A stretch of 53,781 bases of DNA from Micromonospora rosaria (GTDB lineage Bacteria; Actinomycetota; Actinomycetes; Mycobacteriales; Micromonosporaceae). Shown here one piece after another: positions 48,645-53,781 of the stretch; the stretch's first letter is position 1, and every line of letters begins with the position of its first letter. Location: NCBI RefSeq assembly GCF_001567585.1, contig NZ_LRQV01000036.1, positions 1 through 53,781 on the forward strand, written 5' to 3'. The translations under genes were made by a program, and so were the position numbers. Below the pieces are notes generated by a model. That model had not been told where the DNA came from. It saw only the letters and a list, made by a program, of their open reading frames with translations, and searched no databases.

Positions 48645-49805
48645 ATGGACACGCGAACCGGTCTTCCTGTAGTCGGCATGGTGGGGGGCGGCCAACTGGC
48701 CCGGATGACCCACCAGGCCGCGATCGCCCTCGGCCAGTCCCTGCGCGTGCTCGCGCAGGCCCCGGACGACGGCGCCGCCCTGGTCGCCGCCGACGTGCAG
48801 TACGGCGACCACACCGACCTCGCCGCCCTGCGCACCTTCGCCAAGGGCTGCGACGTGGTCACCTTCGACCACGAGCACGTGCCGACCGAGCACATCCGGG
48901 CCCTCGCCGCCGAGCAGGTGAAGCTCTTCCCGCCGGCCGACGCGCTGGTGCACGCCCAGGACAAGCAGGTCATGCGGGAGCGTCTCGGCACGCTGGGCGC
49001 GCCGAACCCGGCCTGGCGACCGGTGACCGCGCCGGCCGACCTGGTCGCCTTCGGCGACGCGCAGGGCTGGCCGGTGGTGCTCAAGGCGGCCCGGGGCGGG
49101 TACGACGGCCGGGGCGTCTGGCTGGTCGACGACGCCGCCCAGGCCGCCGAGCTGGCCACCACCCTGCTCGCCGGGGGTACCCGGTTGATCGTCGAGGAGC
49201 GGGTGGCGCTGCGCCGGGAGTTGGCCGTGCAGGTGGCCCGGTCCCCGTTCGGGCAGGTCGCCGCGTACCCGGTGGTGGAGACCGTGCAGGTCGACGGCAT
49301 CTGCGTCGAGGTGCTGGCCCCGGCCCCCGGGCTGGCCGAGGAGGTCGCGGTCGCCGCCCAGCAGCTCGCCATCGACCTGGCCACCGCGCTCGGCGTGGTC
49401 GGCCTGCTCGCGGTGGAGCTCTTCGAGACCCCGACCGGGCTGGTCGTGAACGAGTTGGCGATGCGCCCGCACAACTCCGGGCACTGGACCATCGAGGGGG
49501 CCCGGACCTCGCAGTTCGAGCAGCACCTGCGGGCGGTCCTCGACTACCCGATGGGGGACACCGCGCTCACCGCGCCGGTGGTGGTGATGGCGAACGTGCT
49601 CGGCGGCGCGCCGGGCGGCATCTCCATCGACGAGCGGCTGCACCACCTCTTCGCCGCCGAGCCGGGCGCCAAGGTCCACCTGTACGGCAAGCAGGTCCGC
49701 CCCGGCCGCAAGATCGGGCACGTCACGGTGCTCGGCGACGACCTGGCCGACGTCCGGGCGCGGGCCGCCCGCGCCGCCCGCTGGCTGCGGGACGGCACCG
49801 AGTGA
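48645..49805 (+). CDS. purK: 5-(Carboxyamino)imidazole ribonucleotide synthase
   Basis: A 386-residue ATP-grasp enzyme that carboxylates AIR with bicarbonate, the step before Pur[20 protein letters not shown] opens the protein. The ATP-grasp motifs are [73 protein letters not shown] and [15 protein letters not shown], all present. A -10-like TAGGCT at 48629-48634 lies close before ATG 48645, so a nearly leaderless transcript is likely. It overlaps purE by four bases. Confidence 0.96.
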   Translation: MDTRTGLPVVGMVGGGQLARMTHQAAIALGQSLRVLAQAPDDGAALVAADVQYGDHTDLAALRTFAKGCDVVTFDHEHVPTEHIRALAAEQVKLFPPADALVHAQDKQVMRERLGTLGAPNPAWRPVTAPADLVAFGDAQGWPVVLKAARGGYDGRGVWLVDDAAQAAELATTLLAGGTRLIVEERVALRRELAVQVARSPFGQVAAYPVVETVQVDGICVEVLAPAPGLAEEVAVAAQQLAIDLATALGVVGLLAVELFETPTGLVVNELAMRPHNSGHWTIEGARTSQFEQHLRAVLDYPMGDTALTAPVVVMANVLGGAPGGISIDERLHHLFAAEPGAKVHLYGKQVRPGRKIGHVTVLGDDLADVRARAARAARWLRDGTE

Positions 49806-50314
49806 GCGAGGGAACGAACAGCGTGACCACCGTCGGTTTGATCATGGGCAGCGACTCGGACTGGCCGACCATGCGGGCCGCCGCCGAGGCGCTGACCGAG
49901 TTCGGCGTCGGCCACGAGGTCGGCGTGGTCTCCGCCCACCGCACCCCCGGCAAGATGATCGAGTACGGCCGCACCGCCGTCGACCGGGGCCTCAAGGTGA
50001 TCATCGCGGGGGCCGGCGGCGCCGCCCACCTGCCCGGCATGGTCGCCTCGGTGACCCCGCTGCCGGTGATCGGCGTACCGGTGCCGCTGAAGCACCTCGA
50101 CGGGCTGGACTCGCTGCTGTCCATCGTGCAGATGCCGGCCGGGGTGCCGGTGGCGACCGTGTCGATCGGCAACGCCCGCAACGCCGGGCTGCTCGCCGTC
50201 CGCATCCTGGCCGCCACCGACGAGGGCCTGCGGGCCCGCATGGTCGCGTACCAGGACAGCCTGGAGAAGCTGGTCGCGGAGAAGGAAGCCGCCCTGCACG
50301 CCTCCCTCACCTGA
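49802..50314 (+). CDS. purE: N5-carboxyaminoimidazole ribonucleotide mutase
   Basis: A 170-residue PurE that shifts the carboxyl group from N5-CAIR to give CAIR in purine synthesis. The catalytic segment [20 protein letters not shown] has the Ser of GSDSDW, and [10 protein letters not shown] has the catalytic His. [55 protein letters not shown] is the conserved core. GTG 49802 overlaps the purK stop (GTGA). GTG 49823 with GAGGGA is an alternative. Together with purK it forms an operon that ends in repeat copy E. Confidence 0.96.
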   Translation: MSEGTNSVTTVGLIMGSDSDWPTMRAAAEALTEFGVGHEVGVVSAHRTPGKMIEYGRTAVDRGLKVIIAGAGGAAHLPGMVASVTPLPVIGVPVPLKHLDGLDSLLSIVQMPAGVPVATVSIGNARNAGLLAVRILAATDEGLRARMVAYQDSLEKLVAEKEAALHASLT

Positions 50315-50337
50315 CGACCGCTCCCTGCGGAACCCGG

Positions 50338-50393
50338 GTGTTAAGAAGGGACCCCTGCTCTACCGGAAGCGTTAACAGGGGGCCCTTCCTTGC
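50338..50393. repeat. Palindromic repeat element, copy E
   Basis: Arms around TTAAGAAGGGACCCC and AGGGGGCCCTTCCTT flank the loop CTACCGGAAGCGTTAA (50360-50375). It lies between the convergent purE and membrane-protein genes, ending three bases before the latter's stop codon, and can act as a terminator. Confidence 0.85.
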
Positions 50394-50396
50394 CCC

Positions 50397-53300
50397 TCAG
50401 CGCATGGCGCGCAGGGCGGTCTGGAGGCGTTCCTGGGCCCGGCGGCGGCGCTCGTTGCTCGCCCCGAGGACCAGCAGGACCAGCCCGACCGGGATCAGCA
50501 CCAGCCACGGGCCGAGGCTGAACAGGGCGTGCACGGCGGCGATGGCCGTCACCACCGCGCCGACGATCACCGGGGCCTGCTGCTGGCTGATCGAGCCGTA
50601 GATCAGCACGGCCACCGCGCCGAGCAGCAGCAGCACCTGCCGCAGCATGCTGGAGTCGGTGGCCAGCACGATCGCCAGGGTCGGCACGAAGGCGGCGACC
50701 AGCGCCGGCCCGTACGCCACCCAACTGCTCAGCTCCGGCCGTTGCCGTACCTCCAGCAGGCCGACCAGCAGGGCCAGCGCGGCGAACGGCAGCGTGTACG
50801 CCTCCGGCAGGGCCACGTCGGCGACCTGCATCAGGATCCACCAGGCGGTGACCTCGCAGAGGACCACGCCCCAGAACAGGATCCGCCGCTCCACCGGCCG
50901 GCGACCCGGCCGGACGGCGGCCAGCCCGAGCACCGCGCCCCAGGCGGCCAGCAGCGCGGCGATGTGCCGGGGCGAGTCGAAGGCCAACGCCAGCGCGATG
51001 AAGCCCGCCGCGTACCCGCTCCACTGCACCGTGGCCGCCTCGGCGTACGCCTCGGGCCGGCGCAGCCGGGGCAGCGTCGCGGTGACGACCTGGAGCGCCG
51101 CCCCCACCGCCAGCACCCCGAACGCCGACCAGACCGGGGCGAACCCGACGACCAGCCCGAGGGTGAGCACGAAGAGCTGTGCCTTCAGCGAGGCGAAGAG
51201 CCAGCCGAGGATGCGGGCCCGCTGGGTGGTGCCGAACAGGGCGGCCACCGTGCCCACCGCCACCCCGCCGCCGAGGGCGAGCAGGGTCAGTTCCCGGGTG
51301 GCCAGCGACCCGGCCAGGCCGGCACCCCCGGCGGCCAGCCCGATCAGGAAGACCAGCACCCGCGTCACCCGCAGCGAACGGGCCCGTTCGAGCAGGGCCG
51401 GCGGCGGGGTCAGCGCCAGCCCCAGCATCACCACGGCGAAGACGGTGATCCCGGCCAGCGCCCCGGCCGGCCAGGGCCGGCCCAGGGCGACCGGCGCGAT
51501 CAGCAACGTGACGGCGATCCCGGGCAGCACCACCGGTACCGCCCGGGACCGGCGGCCCGCGCTGAAGCCGGTGGCGGCGAGCGCGGCGGTCGCGGTGAGC
51601 AGCAGCGTGGTCAGCACGTGGGTCGGGTCGGCCGCACTGGCCGGCGGGGTGAGCAGCTCCGGCGGCGGCCCCTGCCAGATCCGGGTCAGCGTCCGGTACG
51701 GCTCCACCAGCGCCACCGGCAGGGTCGGCGCGATCGAGACCACCGCCAGGACGGTCGGCGGTACGGCGGCGGCGACCGCCCCGGCCGCCGGGCTGACCCG
51801 CCAGCGGGGCGTACCGTCGTCGGGCAGCCGGCGCAGCGCCCCGTCCAGCAGGACGGTCCAGCGGCGGACCGGCTGGGCCAGGTCGGGCGGCGGGTCGGTG
51901 GCGTGCCGGATCAGCTCGGCGAGCACCCCGAGCAGCGCTGCCGCGGCGGCGTACACGCCGAACGGGAGCCCGGCGGGGAACGCGGCCAGGGCGCTGATCG
52001 TGGCGGCGCCGACCACGGCCACGCTGGCGTACGGGAGGTACTGCGGCACCCGGCGGCGGACCGCGCCGATCACCGCGAGCCCGAGGCTGGTGGCGGCGAA
52101 CGCGGCGGTCACCACCACCTGGGGCGCGTGACCGTACTCGGCGGCCAGCGCGGCGACCGCGCCCGGCCCGGCCAGCAGCGCGGCCCCGGCGGCGGCCCCG
52201 CCGATCTGCGCCAGGTACGGCGGCATCCCCTCCGCCTCGACGTCGACCTGCCGCCCGGCGAAGACCCGGGCCAGCACGGCCACCGTGACGCAGATCAGCG
52301 CGAGGCCGCCCAGGGCGAGGGCGGTGGTCCACGGCCGGACCAGGCCGGCGCCGGCCGCGTACAGGCCGAGGACGCCGGCCAGGACGGCCCGGGACAGCCC
52401 GGCCCGGGGGTCCATCGCGCTCACCGCGGCCATGCCGAAGACGGTGGCCGCCGCCAGGCCGACCAGGACCGGTGACCACCAGGGCAGGGCGAAGGCGGCC
52501 GGCACGCCGATCGTGGCGAGCACGGCCGCCCCGCCCGACACGTCGTACCGCCAGGGGGGTGGCAGCAGCACGGCGGCGGCGACCGCGAGCAGCGCCAGCG
52601 CCACCGGAGCCTGCCAGGTCGACCCGCCGGTCGGCGCGGCCGGCCAGTCGGAGAGGTCGCCGGCCCAGATCGCGCCGGGCGTGGCGAGCACCCCGAACCC
52701 GCCGCGCAGCGCCGACCAGCCGGCGATCAGGCCGATCAGGACGCCGCCGACGGCGACCCCGAGGATCGGCCCGCGCCGCCACTCCTCGGGCATGGCGCGG
52801 GCGGCCACGGCGACCACCAGCACCAGCCCGGCGGCGACCACGAGCTGCCCGCCGGGCGTGACCACGGCCGCGATCCGGACCATGGTGGCGACCAGCGCCG
52901 TGGTGACCGCGGCGACGGCCAGGTCCGCGCCGTCCAGGGCCAGGTCGGAGCGGCGGCTGGCGTCGATCGACGAGGCGAAGACCACCAGCAGCGCGGCGAT
53001 CAGCACCAGCACGCCCACCCAGGCGTCGGCCACGGTGGTGCCCGGCGCGACGAGCGCGGCGGCGGCGACCGCCAGCGCGCCGAGCCCGGTCCCGGTCGCC
53101 AGCGGCGGCGGGATGTGCCGCTGCGACACCTGGAGCAGGGCGGCGTACCCGAGGGTGACGCAGACCGCCAGGAAGCTGGCGGCGAGCACCGGCACGGTCA
53201 CCTCGCGCAGGCTCGCCGGGGTCGGCGTGGGGTCGACCGGCACGCTGGCGGCGACGAACGCGGCCACCGAGCCGGGCAGCGCGGCGGCGGCGCCCCCGGC

Positions 53301-53781
53301 GGCCCAGGCGGCGACCGTCTCGGTGCCGGTCGAGGTCATCCGGAACCGGGGCAGCGTGGCCACGGCGATCCCGGCCAGGCAGACCACCAGCAGCACCCCG
53401 CTGGTCAGCGCCGGCCGGGCCAGCGCCGCGCCGACGCCGACCAGCCCCACCGTCGCCGCGGTGACCGCGTGGACCAGCGCGGAGCGCGGGGTGCGGGCGG
53501 CGAGCCCGACCAGCCCGATGCCGATCGCGGTCAGCACCATCGGCCACGGCGCCATGAGCCAGCCCAGCCCGAGGGCGGCCGGCACGGCGAGCGCGGTCAG
53601 CGCCGCCCCGACCACCGCGAACTCCTGGCGGATCTCCGGGGGCAGGGCCAGCGCGGCGGCCACGGCCAGCAGCAGCGCGGCGGCGGGCAACTGCCACGCG
53701 GCGGGCCCGACGGCGGCGGCCAGCTCGGCCGGGTACCGGTCGAGGTCGGCGGCCCAGGCCGGCAGGGCGGCCCGGACCGGG
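50397..53781 (-). CDS. Giant polytopic membrane protein (5' end beyond window)
   Basis: The visible part is at least 1,127 residues, open to the window edge with no stop, so the start is missing. It is built almost entirely of hydrophobic segments, on the order of 30 or more membrane helices in recurring 20-25 residue Ala/Val/Leu/Gly blocks, with only short polar loops and a basic C-terminus (ASNERRRRAQERLQTALRAMR). No catalytic motif is recognised. It looks like the long actinobacterial permease-like proteins of unknown function. It converges on purE. Confidence 0.7.
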   Translation of the reverse strand, partial: PVRAALPAWAADLDRYPAELAAAVGPAAWQLPAAALLLAVAAALALPPEIRQEFAVVGAALTALAVPAALGLGWLMAPWPMVLTAIGIGLVGLAARTPRSALVHAVTAATVGLVGVGAALARPALTSGVLLVVCLAGIAVATLPRFRMTSTGTETVAAWAAGGAAAALPGSVAAFVAASVPVDPTPTPASLREVTVPVLAASFLAVCVTLGYAALLQVSQRHIPPPLATGTGLGALAVAAAALVAPGTTVADAWVGVLVLIAALLVVFASSIDASRRSDLALDGADLAVAAVTTALVATMVRIAAVVTPGGQLVVAAGLVLVVAVAARAMPEEWRRGPILGVAVGGVLIGLIAGWSALRGGFGVLATPGAIWAGDLSDWPAAPTGGSTWQAPVALALLAVAAAVLLPPPWRYDVSGGAAVLATIGVPAAFALPWWSPVLVGLAAATVFGMAAVSAMDPRAGLSRAVLAGVLGLYAAGAGLVRPWTTALALGGLALICVTVAVLARVFAGRQVDVEAEGMPPYLAQIGGAAAGAALLAGPGAVAALAAEYGHAPQVVVTAAFAATSLGLAVIGAVRRRVPQYLPYASVAVVGAATISALAAFPAGLPFGVYAAAAALLGVLAELIRHATDPPPDLAQPVRRWTVLLDGALRRLPDDGTPRWRVSPAAGAVAAAVPPTVLAVVSIAPTLPVALVEPYRTLTRIWQGPPPELLTPPASAADPTHVLTTLLLTATAALAATGFSAGRRSRAVPVVLPGIAVTLLIAPVALGRPWPAGALAGITVFAVVMLGLALTPPPALLERARSLRVTRVLVFLIGLAAGGAGLAGSLATRELTLLALGGGVAVGTVAALFGTTQRARILGWLFASLKAQLFVLTLGLVVGFAPVWSAFGVLAVGAALQVVTATLPRLRRPEAYAEAATVQWSGYAAGFIALALAFDSPRHIAALLAAWGAVLGLAAVRPGRRPVERRILFWGVVLCEVTAWWILMQVADVALPEAYTLPFAALALLVGLLEVRQRPELSSWVAYGPALVAAFVPTLAIVLATDSSMLRQVLLLLGAVAVLIYGSISQQQAPVIVGAVVTAIAAVHALFSLGPWLVLIPVGLVLLVLGASNERRRRAQERLQTALRAMR

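Overview
The window is about 54 kb of very GC-rich actinobacterial chromosome with dense, short-spaced genes, many GTG/TTG starts and many 4-bp ATGA/GTGA stop-start overlaps. A mycothiol S-conjugate amidase, an FtsB-DUF501-Ppx block and a BI-1 family protein fit Actinobacteria. The style of the intergenic repeats suggests Micromonosporaceae (Micromonospora or a close relative); this assignment is an inference. There is no prophage, IS element, rRNA operon or CRISPR array. Most genes are housekeeping genes.

Layout. 1-4.5 kb: ftsB (partial), DUF501, an ArgA-type N-acetylglutamate synthase, a membrane protein, ppx and endonuclease V. 4.7-6.0 kb: a PadR regulator and its membrane partner under a promoter with a near-perfect operator. 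6.2-7.6 kb: dienelactone hydrolase and the family 5 uracil-DNA glycosylase. 7.7-12.0 kb: a DUF4129/MoxR/DUF58 membrane operon. 12.1-17.5 kb: a lipoprotein, a secreted S1 protease, a type II NADH dehydrogenase and a large GT-C-like membrane protein. 17.6 kb: a tRNA-Leu(UAA), the bldA-type tRNA. 17.8-26.1 kb: BI-1, thiolase, two tandem SGNH hydrolases, DUF1232, cystathionine beta-synthase, a GNAT and RNase Z. 26.1-26.7 kb: a 0.6-kb regulatory region. 26.7-33.4 kb: a secreted alpha/beta hydrolase and the complete NAGGN osmoprotectant cluster (asnO, ngg, M42 peptidase). 33.6-35.7 kb: msrA, HIT and a toxin-antitoxin-like pair. 35.7-50.3 kb: metB, an amidase, ilvA, greA, DUF4307, mca, a small membrane protein, a GGDEF-EAL protein, a secreted PI-PLC-like enzyme, a DUF255 thioredoxin-like protein, purK and purE. 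50.4 kb to the end: a giant polytopic membrane protein cut off by the window edge.

From memory, the order thiolase / GDSL / cbs / metB / greA / DUF4307 / mca / small membrane protein / DUF255 matches Mycobacterium tuberculosis Rv1074c-Rv1084, and ftsB-DUF501-ppx matches Rv1024-Rv1026. Accessory genes (RNase Z-GNAT, NAGGN, msrA, TA pair, GGDEF-EAL) are interleaved in this old backbone.

The most interesting features are non-coding. (1) A nested, multi-helix RNA leader with a strong Shine-Dalgarno and a 12-codon upstream ORF precedes RNase Z and looks like a ribosome-controlled attenuator. (2) A dispersed palindromic repeat with a conserved 16-nt loop occurs in four intergenic sites. It supplies the stop codon of two genes and, in one of them, an in-frame TTA codon, the only one I found in the window, which also carries the tRNA that reads it. 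(3) Two operators lie neatly between the -35 and -10 boxes of leaderless promoters (PadR and the TA pair). (4) There is a 187-bp element with 33-bp inverted ends.
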